DNA from: Crenothrix polyspora
Lineage (GTDB): Bacteria > Pseudomonadota > Gammaproteobacteria > Methylococcales > Methylomonadaceae
Assembly (NCBI GenBank): GCA_945902915.1
Contig: CAMDNJ010000012.1
Coordinates: 1-38,764 of the forward strand
DNA length: 38,764 bases
Direction: 5' to 3'
The translations under genes and the position numbers were made by a program. Each line of letters begins with the position of its first letter. Positions within the stretch are counted from its first letter, which is position 1. Of the stretch, positions 18,310 through 28,124 are shown in pieces. The notes under the pieces were generated by a model. It was not told where the DNA came from and did no database searches. It was given only the letters and a program-made list of their open reading frames with translations.

Positions 18310-19155
18310 TTAAATATGGGTTAGACGTTGTGGATGGCTATAAACAACATGCCGATCTCCGCGCGCAAAACCAATCAAAGTAAGTCCTGCTTCATCTGCT
18401 AACCTAATAGCTAAACCAGTCGGTGCAGAGATAGCGGCTAACATAGTAATGCCTACGCTAGCTGTTTTTTGTACTAATTCATAACTGGCACGACTCGTCA
18501 CTAGAACAAATCCAGAGGCCAAGTCTTTACCACTACGCAACAATAAACCAATAAGTTTATCTAGCGCATTATGGCGTCCGACATCTTCGCGTATATCGAC
18601 TATGCCCTGCCCTGGAACCACCCATGCCGCCGCATGGACTGATCCCGTTAAATCATTAAGGGTTTGGCGGTGCTTCATGTCAGTTAATGCGGCAGATAAT
18701 TCACTCGCTGCTAGAACAAAATCCCCAGTCACTGCACCAGGTCGTCGTATAGCCTGCTCTAAGGTACTGGCGCCACATAGACCGCAGCCAGTACGCCCAG
18801 TTAAGTTTCTACCTTTATCAGCCATACAGGATGCACGATGTTCAGGTATTTTAAGATGCACCTCAATACCACTGCGGCGATTATAAATACGCGCCGAAAG
18901 CAGTTCTTGCGGTGTTTTAATAATGCCTTCAGTGATACTAAAACCTAAGGCAAACTCTTCGAGATTAGTCGGCGTAGTCAGCATAACGACATGTGGAATG
19001 CCATTATAAACTAAGGATACCGGCACTTCTTCAGCAATATAATCTTGCTCAATAGACTGCTGGCCACCTTGCCAGCACTCCACCGAGCGTTGCTGGTAAC
19101 TAGGCCAGCCTAATTCTAATGATAAGGATTGACTAACGGCAAAGCCATTAGTCAT
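18310..19155 (-). CDS. fdhD: Formate dehydrogenase sulfurtransferase FdhD (FdsC)
   Basis: Passes sulfur from a cysteine desulfurase to the Mo/W-bis-MGD cofactor of formate dehydrogenase, which is needed for activity. The protein is 281 aa. The conserved cysteine loop is TGRTGCGLCGAST (CxxC), and the C-terminal half has SVHAAAWV, EDVGRHNALDKLIG and VTSRASYELVQKTASVGI, all standard for FdhD. Its start overlaps the fdsA 3' end by 8 nt, so it is probably coupled. It corresponds to fdsC of the Ralstonia-type fdsGBACD operon. Confidence 0.96.
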   Translation of the reverse strand: MTNGFAVSQSLSLELGWPSYQQRSVECWQGGQQSIEQDYIAEEVPVSLVYNGIPHVVMLTTPTNLEEFALGFSITEGIIKTPQELLSARIYNRRSGIEVHLKIPEHRASCMADKGRNLTGRTGCGLCGASTLEQAIRRPGAVTGDFVLAASELSAALTDMKHRQTLNDLTGSVHAAAWVVPGQGIVDIREDVGRHNALDKLIGLLLRSGKDLASGFVLVTSRASYELVQKTASVGITMLAAISAPTGLAIRLADEAGLTLIGFARGDRHVVYSHPQRLTHI

Positions 19156-22000
19156 GTTGCGAGCCTTGAGCCAATAATTCCAACTGATTATCTGAAAATG
19201 CTTGATACTGTTCTTGCCACTCAGAAGTCTGACTCACTTTACTGACTTGAACAGCAGTCACTTTGTATTCTGGGCAGTTTGTCGCCCAATCTGAATTATC
19301 AGTGGTAATAACATTAGCACCCGATTCTGGAAAGTGGAATGTTGTATAAACCACACCTGGCTGAACGCGATCGGTGACTAAAGCACGCAATACTGTTTCA
19401 CCGACACGACTTTTAATACCGACCCAATCACCGGTTTTTAAGCCACGATCTTCAGCATCGTGTGAATGAATTTCCAAAAGATCTTCCGAATGCCAAGCAT
19501 TATTTTCAGTACGACGCGTTTGAGCACCGACATTGTATTGCGACAAGATACGACCCGTAGTCAAAATCAACGGAAACTTCTTAGTCACACGTTCCGTAGT
19601 TGCTACATATTCAGTCAACATAAATAAACCTTTACCGTTATCACGCATAAAAGCCTGTTCGTGCATGATAGGCGTGCCTGTTGAGGCTTCGTCATAGCAC
19701 GGCCATTGTATACTGCCTAGTTGATCAATTTTTTCATAACTCACACCGGTAAATGAAGGTGTCAGACTAGCAATCTCAGCCATGATTTCCGATGGATGAG
19801 CATAGTTCATAGCATAACCCATGGCATTGGAAAGCATTTGAGTCACTTCCCAATCTTGATAACCCGCTAAAGGTGACATGACTTTACGCACTGGTGAAAT
19901 ACGGCGCTCAGCATTGGTAAAGGTACCATCTTTTTCTAAAAAGGATGAGCCAGGGAAGAACACATGCGCAAACTTAGCGGTTTCATTAAGGAAGATATCC
20001 TGAACAATCACGCATTCCATGGCACGTAAAGCCGCATGTACATGTTGAATATCAGGATCTGATTGAGCAATATCCTCACCTTCACAGTACAAGCCCATAA
20101 AGCTTTTATCCATGGCCGCATCAAACATATTAGGAATACGCAGACCCGGCTCCCAGCTTAATTCAGCTTGCCAAGCATCTTCAAACAAACGATGCGTTTG
20201 TTCATCAGACACATGTCGATAACCTGGAAATTCATGCGGGAATGAACCCATATCGCAAGAACCCTGAACATTATTTTGTCCACGTAAAGGATTAACACCT
20301 ACGCCATCACGCCCCAAATTACCGGTCGCCATTGCCAAGTTAGCAATACCAATAACGGTGGTAGAACCTTGACTATGTTCTGTAACACCTAAGCCGTAAT
20401 AAATAGCTGCATTACCTCCAGTCGCATAAAGCCGTGCTGCGGCTCTCATTAGTTCTGCAGGTACACCAGTAATATCAGCAGTTGCTTCTGGAGAATACTG
20501 CTCTTGAGCAATAAATGTTTTCCATTTATTAAATGACGCTACATCACAACGCTCATTAACAAAATTCTCATCGATTAACTGCTCAGTGACAATAACGTTA
20601 GCCAAAGCGCTGATTAAAGCGACATTAGTACCTGGACGCAATTTCAGATGGTAATCAGCCTGAATATGAGGGGTTTTTTCAACGAGATCAATCTCACGCG
20701 GATCGATAATAATGAGTTTAGCGCCCTGACGTAAACGCTTTTTCATCATCGAGCCAAATACAGGATGGCCGTCTGTTGGATTCGCGCCCATCACTAAAAT
20801 AACATCGGCTTTCATGACCGAATCAAAATCTTGCGTACCTGATGATTCACCAAAAGTCTGCTTAAGACCATAACCCGTAGGTGAATGACAGACTCGCGCA
20901 CAAGTATCAACGTTATTATTACCAAAACCTGCACGTATCAATTTTTGCATGATATAAACTTCTTCATTAGTGCAACGTGAAGAGGTAATACCACCGATGG
21001 CATCTTTGCCATATTTTTCTTGTATGCGTTTTAATTCAGAAGCGGCATGATTAATCGCAACTTCCCAACTGACTTCTTGCCAAGCATCTTTAATGCTGGC
21101 ACGTATCATGGGTTTAGTAATGCGATCTTTATGCGTGGCATAACCAAAGGCAAAACGACCTTTAACACAAGAATGGCCGTGATTGGCTTTGCCGTCTTTA
21201 TTAGGCACCATGCGGATGACTTGCTCGCCTTTCATTTCCGCTCTAAAGGAACAACCTACGCCGCAATAGGCGCAAGTGGTGACGATAGCATGTTCTGGTA
21301 GACCATGATCGATAACCGATTTTTCCATTAAAGTGGCCGTTGGACACGCTTGCACGCAGGCGCCACAAGACACACATTCAGAATCCATGAACGCTTCGTT
21401 CTGACTGGGCGATACTTTAGAATCAAAGCCACGGCCATCAATGGTTAAAGCAAACGTACCTTGGGTTTCTTCACAGGCTCTAACACAACGCGAACAAACA
21501 ATACATTTGCTCGGATCAAAACTAAAGTAAGGATTACTTTCATCTTTTACGGCATTTAAATGCGTTTCAACGGGGGTGTAACGGACTTCACGCAAACCTA
21601 CCGCACCCGCCATATCTTGCAATTCGCAATCGCCATTGGCTGAACAGGTTAAACAATCTAAGGGATGATCGGAAATATACAATTCCATGACACCACGACG
21701 TACCTCAGCCAACTTTTGATTTTGGGTGCTGACTTTTAAACCTTCAGCAACCGGTGTTGTACAAGAAGCCGGCATACCACGTCCGCCCTCAATTTGTACC
21801 ACACAGAGCCGACAGGAACCAAAAGGCTCAATACTGTCAGTGGCGCAGAGCTTAGGAATATCAATCCCTATACTGGCCGCGGCTCTCATAATAGAGGTAC
21901 CGGCTGGAGCGGTGACTTTAAAACCATCAATTTCTAAGGTAACTTGCTCTAATGCAGTGCTGGCAGGTGTACCGAAATCTTGTTCTTTATTAATGCTCAT
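19148..22000 (-). CDS. fdsA: NAD-dependent formate dehydrogenase alpha (catalytic) subunit
   Basis: Oxidises formate to CO2 at a Mo- or W-bis-MGD centre. The protein is 950 aa. In order: an N-terminal [2Fe-2S] domain (GSCRLCVVQ); a NuoG-like His-Cys cluster (HPLDCLTCSANGDC); two [4Fe-4S] ferredoxin motifs (CIVCSRCVRAC, CVSCGACVQAC); the molybdopterin-type [4Fe-4S] motif CAYCGVGC; then the bis-MGD domains. The metal ligand is a cysteine in CARVCHSPTGYG, so this is not a selenoprotein. RILSQYNVGAQTRR lies in the C-terminal dinucleotide-binding domain. AAGGAA precedes the ATG. It is the core gene of fdsG-B-A-fdhD-fdsD, the last step of C1 oxidation in methylotrophs. Confidence 0.97.
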   Translation of the reverse strand: MSINKEQDFGTPASTALEQVTLEIDGFKVTAPAGTSIMRAAASIGIDIPKLCATDSIEPFGSCRLCVVQIEGGRGMPASCTTPVAEGLKVSTQNQKLAEVRRGVMELYISDHPLDCLTCSANGDCELQDMAGAVGLREVRYTPVETHLNAVKDESNPYFSFDPSKCIVCSRCVRACEETQGTFALTIDGRGFDSKVSPSQNEAFMDSECVSCGACVQACPTATLMEKSVIDHGLPEHAIVTTCAYCGVGCSFRAEMKGEQVIRMVPNKDGKANHGHSCVKGRFAFGYATHKDRITKPMIRASIKDAWQEVSWEVAINHAASELKRIQEKYGKDAIGGITSSRCTNEEVYIMQKLIRAGFGNNNVDTCARVCHSPTGYGLKQTFGESSGTQDFDSVMKADVILVMGANPTDGHPVFGSMMKKRLRQGAKLIIIDPREIDLVEKTPHIQADYHLKLRPGTNVALISALANVIVTEQLIDENFVNERCDVASFNKWKTFIAQEQYSPEATADITGVPAELMRAAARLYATGGNAAIYYGLGVTEHSQGSTTVIGIANLAMATGNLGRDGVGVNPLRGQNNVQGSCDMGSFPHEFPGYRHVSDEQTHRLFEDAWQAELSWEPGLRIPNMFDAAMDKSFMGLYCEGEDIAQSDPDIQHVHAALRAMECVIVQDIFLNETAKFAHVFFPGSSFLEKDGTFTNAERRISPVRKVMSPLAGYQDWEVTQMLSNAMGYAMNYAHPSEIMAEIASLTPSFTGVSYEKIDQLGSIQWPCYDEASTGTPIMHEQAFMRDNGKGLFMLTEYVATTERVTKKFPLILTTGRILSQYNVGAQTRRTENNAWHSEDLLEIHSHDAEDRGLKTGDWVGIKSRVGETVLRALVTDRVQPGVVYTTFHFPESGANVITTDNSDWATNCPEYKVTAVQVSKVSQTSEWQEQYQAFSDNQLELLAQGSQHD

Positions 22001-22021
22001 AATAGATTCCTTGTGTCGTTA

Positions 22022-23575
22022 TCAGGCTGCGTTAGTGGTATCAGTTACCCCGAAATCTTCGGGGAAATGATTTAACGCACTTAAGACTGGATAGGGAGTC
22101 ATGCCGCCTAATGCACAAAGCGAACCGTTAAGTAAGGTATTGCAAAGATCACGTAGCAAAGGAATATTTTTACTGATTTCGTGGCCATTAATAATTTCAT
22201 CAATGACTTCGGTACCACGAGTAGAACCTATGCGACAAGGTGTGCATTTACCGCAAGATTCAATAGCACAAAATTCCATGTTATAGCGCGCTAAAGCGGC
22301 CATATCAGCTGTATCATCAAAAACGACTACACCGCCATGACCTAACACCGTCCAATTAGCGGCGAAGGCTTCATAATCTAAAGGCGTGTCAAATTGTGAT
22401 TCGGGCAAATATGCGCCTAAAGGGCCGCCCACTTGCACGGCTTTTATAGGACGTCCGGTAGCAGAACCACCACCGAAATCATAAAGTAGTTCACGTAAGG
22501 TCAAACCAAAGGCTAATTCAACCAAACCGGCGTGTTTAATATTACCGGCTAATTGTAAAGGCAAGGTGCCGCGTGAACGGCCCATACCGAAATCACGGTA
22601 ATAATCACCGCCTTTATCGAGAATAATAGGCACAGAGGCTAAGGAAATAACATTATTAACGACCGTAGGCTGACCAAACAAACCACTAATGGCTGGTAAT
22701 GGTGGCTTAAAGCGCACTAAACCACGTTTGCCTTCTAAGCTTTCCATTAACGAGGTTTCTTCACCGCAGATATAAGCACCCGCGCCTAAACGAACTTCTA
22801 AATGAAACGCTTTACCGCTGCCTTGAATATCATTACCTAAGTAACCCCCTGCATAAGCCTTTTCAATAGCGGCATTTAGGGCTATATGAGCATGAGGATA
22901 TTCGACCCTTAAGTAAATATAACCTTGATTAGCACCTACAGCAAGACCTGCAATAGTCATACCTTCAATTAAGACAAAGGGATCGCCTTCCATAACCATA
23001 CGATCTGAGAAAGTACCGGAATCGCCTTCATCAGCATTACAGATGATGTATTTTTGTTCAGAGGCCGTGTTTAAAACAGTATTCCATTTAATACCGGTAG
23101 GGAAGGCAGCGCCGCCACGTCCACGTAAACCTGAATCAGTGACTGCTTTAACAATATCAGCTTGTGACTGCTTTAAGGCATTGCTTAAGCCCCGATAACC
23201 GTCATTAGCCAGATAATCATCAAGACTAATGGGATCAGTTATACCGATACGAGCAAAGGTTAAACGCTGTTGTTTTTTTAGATAATCTAGCTCTTCAATA
23301 GCGCCTAAGGCTAAATCATGCTGACCACCATGCAGAAAGTCAGCGTCAAACAAGGCCTTGACATCAGAAGTTTGCACAGGACCATAAGCGATACGACCAG
23401 TATCAGTAAGCACTTCAACTAAAGGCTCTAGCCAAAATAAACCTCTGGAGCCATTGCGGATCAAGTTAATACTGATATTTCTTTTTTGCGCTTCTTGCGT
23501 GATAGCGGCAGCGATACGATCAGCACCTAAAGATACAGCGCTGGAATCACAGGGCACATAGACACTGATACTCAT
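22022..23575 (-). CDS. fdsB: NAD-dependent formate dehydrogenase beta subunit (NADH/FMN)
   Basis: The diaphorase subunit that passes electrons to NAD+. The protein is 517 aa. A thioredoxin-like N-terminal domain (about 1-100) is followed by a NuoF-like part with [16 protein letters not shown] (NADH site), [20 protein letters not shown] (FMN site), [15 protein letters not shown], and the [4Fe-4S] motif [10 protein letters not shown] with a distal Cys in SLCALGG. Its ATG overlaps the fdsG stop as ATGA. It lies 21 bp before fdsA. Confidence 0.97.
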   Translation of the reverse strand: MSISVYVPCDSSAVSLGADRIAAAITQEAQKRNISINLIRNGSRGLFWLEPLVEVLTDTGRIAYGPVQTSDVKALFDADFLHGGQHDLALGAIEELDYLKKQQRLTFARIGITDPISLDDYLANDGYRGLSNALKQSQADIVKAVTDSGLRGRGGAAFPTGIKWNTVLNTASEQKYIICNADEGDSGTFSDRMVMEGDPFVLIEGMTIAGLAVGANQGYIYLRVEYPHAHIALNAAIEKAYAGGYLGNDIQGSGKAFHLEVRLGAGAYICGEETSLMESLEGKRGLVRFKPPLPAISGLFGQPTVVNNVISLASVPIILDKGGDYYRDFGMGRSRGTLPLQLAGNIKHAGLVELAFGLTLRELLYDFGGGSATGRPIKAVQVGGPLGAYLPESQFDTPLDYEAFAANWTVLGHGGVVVFDDTADMAALARYNMEFCAIESCGKCTPCRIGSTRGTEVIDEIINGHEISKNIPLLRDLCNTLLNGSLCALGGMTPYPVLSALNHFPEDFGVTDTTNAA

Positions 23576-24048
23576 GCCAGTTCCTTTTTTTCATTAATGA
23601 TAGCGTCAAAACTTTGTGCAGATACCTTTCCATAAATATCATCGCCGATTTGTATAGCTGGCGAACACGCACAATTACCTAAACAATAGACTGGCTCTAA
23701 AGAAAATTGACCATCGGCAGTCGTCTCATGATAATCAATGCCTAATTGGTCTTTTACATGTTGCTCCAATTGCTTGCCACCCATAGCTTGGCAAGATTCA
23801 GCACGACATATATGTATCGTCTGTTTACCCGGTGGGGTATCACGAAAATAATGATAAAAACTAATAACGCCATGCACTTCGGCGCGAGAAAGATGCAAGC
23901 CCTGAGCGATAGCCGGCACACTATCAGCAGGAATATAGCCTAAGGCATCTTGGATACCATGAAGTATCGGTAAAAGTGCGCCTGGCTTGTCTTTGAGCGA
24001 AGTGATTACAGCTTGCACTGTGTCTTGAATACTAGTTGATTCTGTCAT
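23572..24048 (-). CDS. fdsG: NAD-dependent formate dehydrogenase gamma subunit
   Basis: A NuoE-like [2Fe-2S] subunit that links FdsB into the complex. The protein is 158 aa. The cluster cysteines lie in [13 protein letters not shown] and [12 protein letters not shown] (the C-x4-C ... C-x3-C pattern). GVISFYHYF and [20 protein letters not shown] are family hallmarks. It is the first gene of the operon; a promoter and a palindrome lie 45-100 bp upstream. No LysR-type fdsR regulator is adjacent, unlike some fds loci. Confidence 0.95.
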   Translation of the reverse strand: MTESTSIQDTVQAVITSLKDKPGALLPILHGIQDALGYIPADSVPAIAQGLHLSRAEVHGVISFYHYFRDTPPGKQTIHICRAESCQAMGGKQLEQHVKDQLGIDYHETTADGQFSLEPVYCLGNCACSPAIQIGDDIYGKVSAQSFDAIINEKKELA

Positions 24049-24092
24049 TATTCTCTCTAAATGCTATGGAGATGTTATTTTAGTGAAACAAA

Positions 24093-24110
24093 ACACATGT
24101 ATACCTGTGT
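24093..24110. promoter_or_regulatory. 18-bp near-perfect palindrome at the predicted fds transcription start
   Basis: ACACATGTATACCTGTGT is symmetric except for one base pair, with a central GTATAC. It lies at about +1 to +18 relative to the promoter predicted at 24117-24146 on the minus strand, where a bound protein would block initiation. The regulator is unknown. Confidence 0.45.
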
Positions 24111-24116
24111 CTTTAG

Positions 24117-24146
24117 ATTTTACTGGCTAGAATAACATAAGTGCAA
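24117..24146 (-). promoter_or_regulatory. Candidate sigma-70 promoter for the formate dehydrogenase operon
   Basis: Read on the minus strand: TTGCAC (24146-24141), 18-bp spacer, TAAAAT (24122-24117). The start would be near 24110, giving a leader of about 60 nt before fdsG. The match is fair, and I saw no sigma-54 site. Confidence 0.4.
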
Positions 24147-24301
24147 TTTCATGTAAAAACTCATAAATAGCCACTAACTGTAAGTTTTATTCTTACTTTA
24201 CGCTAAGCCAGAAGCTGATTGATAAGGCGACTAACAGAGCAATCAATTAATTTGTGATAATCTATCACTAACCAGCCGCTAATGACAATGAATCTCAATC
24301 C

Positions 24302-25909
24302 ATGACCACTAAACTACCACTCACTCACCTCGATGACTTAAGCTTTGATAACATCTTTATTCGCGATTTGCCCGGTGATACCGAAACGAATAATCATCCC
24401 CGTCAGGTCTTAGCTGCGTGTTACTCTCAAGTATTACCAACTAAGGTTGTTAATCCTCAATTAGTTGCTGTTGCCACTGAAGTTGCAGAACTATTAGATT
24501 TATCTCCAGAACTCTGCGACAGCGAAGACTTTACCGAGGTATTTACCGGCAACCGCTTATCCAGAGGCATGGAACCTTATGCTCTTTGCTATGGTGGACA
24601 TCAATTTGGTCATTGGGCAGGGCAACTCGGCGATGGTCGAGCCATTAATTTAGGTGAGATCATCAATAGCAAGGGTGAGCGCTGGGCCTTACAACTTAAA
24701 GGTGCAGGCCCCACGCCCTATTCTAGAACCGCTGATGGCTTAGCTGTGCTGCGCTCCTCTATCCGTGAGTTTTTATGCAGTGAAGCTATGCATCACTTAG
24801 GCGTACCAACGACTAGAGCCTTAAGTCTGACTTTAACGGGTGAATCCGTTATCAGAGATATGTTTTACAACGGCAACCGAAAAGCAGAACCCGGCGCCGT
24901 GGTTTGCCGAGTTGCGCCTAGCTTTACGCGCTTTGGTAGCTTTCAAATATTAACGGCACGGCGCGATCATACCTTATTAAAGCAATTGGCTGACCATACT
25001 CTACGCACACACTATTCACACCTAGGTGAGCCCTGCTCTGCTGTCTATTTAGCTTGGTTTACAGAAATATGCAAAAAAACCGCTGAGATGATCGTGCATT
25101 GGCAGCGCGTAGGCTTTGTGCATGGCGTGATGAATACCGACAATATGTCGATTTTAGGCTTAACCATTGATTACGGCCCTTATGGTTGGCTAGAAAATTA
25201 TGATCCTAATTGGACGCCTAACACCACTGATGCCGAACATCGACGTTATCGCTTTGGCAATCAGCCAGAAATCGCTTATTGGAATTTAGGACAACTTGCT
25301 AATGCGTTATATCCCCTGATTCAACAAGTAGAACCCTTGCAAGATGCCCTTAACGTTTATACAGAAACATTTGAACAAGGCTGGCAAGCCATGATGGCTG
25401 AAAAACTGGGTTTAAACGCTTATCAACCAGAAACGGATGAAAGTCTGTTTAATGATTTAATAGCCCTTTTGCAACGCGTTGAAACCGATATGACCGTGTT
25501 CTATCGACAATTAGCGATGATTCCTGCCGATAATCAAACCGATGACGAACGCTTAATCTTACCGTTAATGCTTGCCTATTATGTACCAGACCAACTAAGC
25601 GCCGATTATAAAACCCACTTACACGACTGGCTCAATCGTTATATTAAACGCGTACAACAAGACAACAGCTCTGATATAGAGCGAAGAACACGTATGCACG
25701 CCGTCAATCCTAAATATGTATTACGTAACTATCTGGCGCAATTAGCCATAGATAAAGCTGAAACAGGAGATTTTACGATGGTTAATGAACTACTAGACTG
25801 TTTACGCCGCCCTTATGATGAACAACCCGACAATGAAAACTATGCAGAAAAACGCCCCGACTGGGCAAGGCAACGCGCGGGGTGCTCTATGTTATCTTGT
25901 AGTTCTTGA
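24302..25909 (+). CDS. selO: Protein adenylyltransferase SelO
   Basis: A pseudokinase-fold enzyme that transfers AMP from ATP to protein side chains, linked in E. coli to redox homeostasis. The protein is 535 aa, somewhat longer than E. coli YdiU (478). Conserved blocks are CYGGHQFGHWAGQLGDGRA, LQLKGAGPTPYSRTADG (nucleotide-binding), LRSSIREFLCSEAMHHLGVPTTRALS and GFVHGVMNTDNMSILGLTIDYGPYG (metal-binding DN and D). The C-terminus ends SCSS, with Cys where eukaryotic SelO has selenocysteine; another Cys lies five residues before it. The reading frame is complete. It diverges from the fds operon. Confidence 0.94.
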   Translation: MTTKLPLTHLDDLSFDNIFIRDLPGDTETNNHPRQVLAACYSQVLPTKVVNPQLVAVATEVAELLDLSPELCDSEDFTEVFTGNRLSRGMEPYALCYGGHQFGHWAGQLGDGRAINLGEIINSKGERWALQLKGAGPTPYSRTADGLAVLRSSIREFLCSEAMHHLGVPTTRALSLTLTGESVIRDMFYNGNRKAEPGAVVCRVAPSFTRFGSFQILTARRDHTLLKQLADHTLRTHYSHLGEPCSAVYLAWFTEICKKTAEMIVHWQRVGFVHGVMNTDNMSILGLTIDYGPYGWLENYDPNWTPNTTDAEHRRYRFGNQPEIAYWNLGQLANALYPLIQQVEPLQDALNVYTETFEQGWQAMMAEKLGLNAYQPETDESLFNDLIALLQRVETDMTVFYRQLAMIPADNQTDDERLILPLMLAYYVPDQLSADYKTHLHDWLNRYIKRVQQDNSSDIERRTRMHAVNPKYVLRNYLAQLAIDKAETGDFTMVNELLDCLRRPYDEQPDNENYAEKRPDWARQRAGCSMLSCSS

Positions 25910-26418
25910 TATTCATCCATCACTTACCAACAAAGAATATTTAAATCGTTATTGAGCTATAAAAACATCTGACAAGTGTTATGCGTTATGCGTCATTCGC
26001 AAGATTAAACCAACGCTAAATCGATTGCACAGACCTATTACAAATAGCTCCCGTAACAAGCAACACAGCCCCGCTGGTGGGCTCAATTGGTTAACTTGGA
26101 CGCTATTTAGTACTCCTACCTAGGCTATCGAGGCCAAGTTGGGGGCTCAATAGTCCATCTGGGGTTAAAAATAGCATCTCAGACAGCCATTGTTGAAGAC
26201 TACCGGGGCTCGTGAGCCCCCTATAGTGACTCACGAGTATCCTATGACATCAATTGAAGGCCAGCTACTAAGCTCAAGAGCATCTCTTGGCTTATAAGTT
26301 GCCAAGCTGACAGGGTTCACACCGCTCGCCGCGAATTACTATCGCCAGAGCACCTAATTAAACCTCCCTACGACTTACGCACTTATTCAATTGGGCTAAT
26401 ATTTATAGTCCGTAATCC

Positions 26419-26498
26419 GTAGCCTCGATGCAGCATGGCGCTGCGAGGTTTTACAGCACTCCGATTTCCTCGATTCCACTGCGTTTCATCGAGGCTAC
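26419..26498. repeat. Intergenic palindromic repeat (GTAGCCTCGATG...CATCGAGGCTAC)
   Basis: Perfect 12-bp terminal inverted repeats enclose about 56 bp containing further partial copies of the same motif (CCTCGATTCCACTGCG). The total is 80 bp with no ORF, which fits a miniature or REP-like intergenic element. Confidence 0.8.
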
Positions 26499-26604
26499 TA
26501 GCTCGACCAAACTTGTAATGATCAGTCTTCGCAACACTATACACAGTTAAATTTATATAATTCACATGCATTAAGACTCGCAGACTAGATAATAAATAAG
26601 TTTT

Positions 26605-26643
26605 TATTGGATGCGCTGAACGGTCTGTGAGGCGCATCCAATA
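26605..26643. repeat. 12-bp inverted repeat downstream of gatB
   Basis: TATTGGATGCGC (26605-26616) and GCGCATCCAATA (26632-26643) are perfectly complementary around a 15-nt loop. The element lies 44 bp past the gatB stop on the minus strand, so it may serve as its transcript end, but no U run follows. The GATGCGC core resembles the inner arms of the repeat at 13024-13094. Confidence 0.7.
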
Positions 26644-26686
26644 TAGAAATAATATTTCTTACAATCTACTTAAGTTGACAAGCCCA

Positions 26687-28114
26687 TTACAACCTTTCTT
26701 TAAGCATCTTATTCACTTCAGCCGGATTAGCTTTGCCCTGCATCGCTTTCATAACTTGTCCGACAAAAAAGGCAAACATTTTATCTTTACCACTACGGTA
26801 TTGCTCTACTTGATTTGGGTTATCTGCGATGATTTTATCGATGATAGCCACTATCACACCCGTGTCGCTAATTTGTGTTAAACCTTGTTCAGCGATAATG
26901 TCATCTGCGTTAGCAGTTGATTGCCATAGAAGCTCAAATACCTGCTTAGCTATTTTTCCGGAAATAGTATTATCACTAATCCGTACTAATAAGCCTGACA
27001 AACGCTCATCATTAATCGGTGATGCGTTAATCTCTAAGCCGGCTTTATTAAGTGCCGCCGACAAATCGCCAGTAATCCAATTAGCACAAAGCTTAGCTTC
27101 ACAGCCTGACTTTTTATATACGGCTTCAAAGTAATCTGCCAAAGCACGGGTTGCCGTCAGTATGGCTATATTTTCTTCATCTAAATGATAGTCCGCTTTA
27201 AAACGTAGCTTTTTGGCTTCTGGCAATTCAGGCAAATCTGCTTTGATCTGCGCTTTAAAGGCTTCGTCGATAATGACTGGTAATAAGTCTGGATCAGGAA
27301 AGTAGCGGTAATCATTAGCTTCTTCTTTGCTACGCATAGATCGCGTTTCGTCTTTTACCGAATCATATAAGCGGGTCTCTTGCACGACTTTACCGCCACT
27401 TTCTATCAAGGTTATTTGCCTTTCAACTTCATGATTGATGGCTTTTTCTACAAACTTAAATGAGTTGATGTTTTTAATTTCTGCACGCGTACCAAATTCT
27501 GCTTGGCCTTTAGGTCGCACCGAGACATTGGCATCACAACGAAAAGAACCTTCTTGCATATTGCCGTCACATATTCCCAGATAACGAACTAACTCATGCA
27601 GTTTACGCATGTAGGCTACCGCTTCTTTGGCATTACGCATATCCGGTTCAGAAACAATTTCCAATAAGGGTGTGCCGGCACGATTTAAGTCGATACCGGT
27701 CAAACCGTGAAAATCTTCATGCAGCGATTTACCTGCATCTTCTTCTAAATGAGCGCGAGTAACGCCGATGCGTTTAATCACGCCATCAATATTTATATCC
27801 AAATGTCCTACGCCAACTATAGGATGATCCATTTGGCTAATCTGATAGCCTTTAGGTAAGTCGGGATAAAAATAATTCTTTCTGGCAAAGACTGAATAAG
27901 GCGCAATATGCGCTTCAATAGCCATACCGAATATGACGGCCATACGCACGGCTTCTTGATTTAAGACCGGCAAAACCCCTGGCAAGCCTAAATCAACCGC
28001 GCAAGCCTGAGTATTAGGCTCTGCACCATAAGCTGTGGCAGCACCCGAAAATATTTTTGAGCGTGTGGCGAGTTGCGCATGCACCTCTAAACCGATGACT
28101 GTTTCCCATTCCAT
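26687..28114 (-). CDS. gatB: Aspartyl/glutamyl-tRNA amidotransferase subunit B
   Basis: The tRNA-binding kinase subunit of GatCAB, which turns Glu-tRNA(Gln) and/or Asp-tRNA(Asn) into the amide forms. The 475-aa protein starts [24 protein letters not shown]. It shows [61 protein letters not shown], the [11 protein letters not shown] signature, and a C-terminal YqeY-like tail ([25 protein letters not shown]). The ORF track starts at an upstream TTG that itself contains the AAGGAG site; the ATG at 28114 is correct. It lies 10 bp after gatA. Confidence 0.97.
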   Translation of the reverse strand: MEWETVIGLEVHAQLATRSKIFSGAATAYGAEPNTQACAVDLGLPGVLPVLNQEAVRMAVIFGMAIEAHIAPYSVFARKNYFYPDLPKGYQISQMDHPIVGVGHLDINIDGVIKRIGVTRAHLEEDAGKSLHEDFHGLTGIDLNRAGTPLLEIVSEPDMRNAKEAVAYMRKLHELVRYLGICDGNMQEGSFRCDANVSVRPKGQAEFGTRAEIKNINSFKFVEKAINHEVERQITLIESGGKVVQETRLYDSVKDETRSMRSKEEANDYRYFPDPDLLPVIIDEAFKAQIKADLPELPEAKKLRFKADYHLDEENIAILTATRALADYFEAVYKKSGCEAKLCANWITGDLSAALNKAGLEINASPINDERLSGLLVRISDNTISGKIAKQVFELLWQSTANADDIIAEQGLTQISDTGVIVAIIDKIIADNPNQVEQYRSGKDKMFAFFVGQVMKAMQGKANPAEVNKMLKERL

Positions 28115-28124
28115 TGTTATCTCC

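Larger units (their letters stand above)
25910..26686. other. Long non-coding region with alternative hairpins
   Basis: No credible gene on either strand. Between 26067 and 26306 the sequence is richer in G+C than its flanks and full of complementary segments: AGCCC/GGGCT (26067-26083), AACTTGG/CCAAGTT (26093-26140), GGGGCTC/GAGCCCC (26205-26220), CTCGTGAG/CTCACGAG (26209-26237, which excludes the previous stem), CAAGAG/CTCTTG (26275-26289) and CTTGGC/GCCAAG (26286-26306). This could be a structured RNA or the relic of an intron or mobile element. Two palindromic repeats follow at 26419 and 26605. Confidence 0.55.

Noticed and set aside
19148-24048. Formate dehydrogenase genes read as NADH dehydrogenase I (nuoE, nuoF, nuoG)
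   Set aside because: fdhD and fdsD are in the same operon, the large subunit has a bis-MGD domain with the CARVCHSPTG cysteine ligand, and no other nuo genes are present.
25750-25909. SelO C-terminus suspected to be frameshifted (ends CSMLSCSS)
   Set aside because: The SCSS tail at the stop is the normal family ending, so the frame is complete.
26041-26380. Structured stretch considered as tmRNA, RNase P RNA or 6S RNA
   Set aside because: None of the conserved end or core sequences of these RNAs was recognised, so no family is claimed.
26383-26637. Minus-strand 84-codon ORF downstream of gatB
   Set aside because: It is made mostly of the palindromic repeats at 26419-26498 and 26605-26643 and has no ribosome site or recognisable domain.
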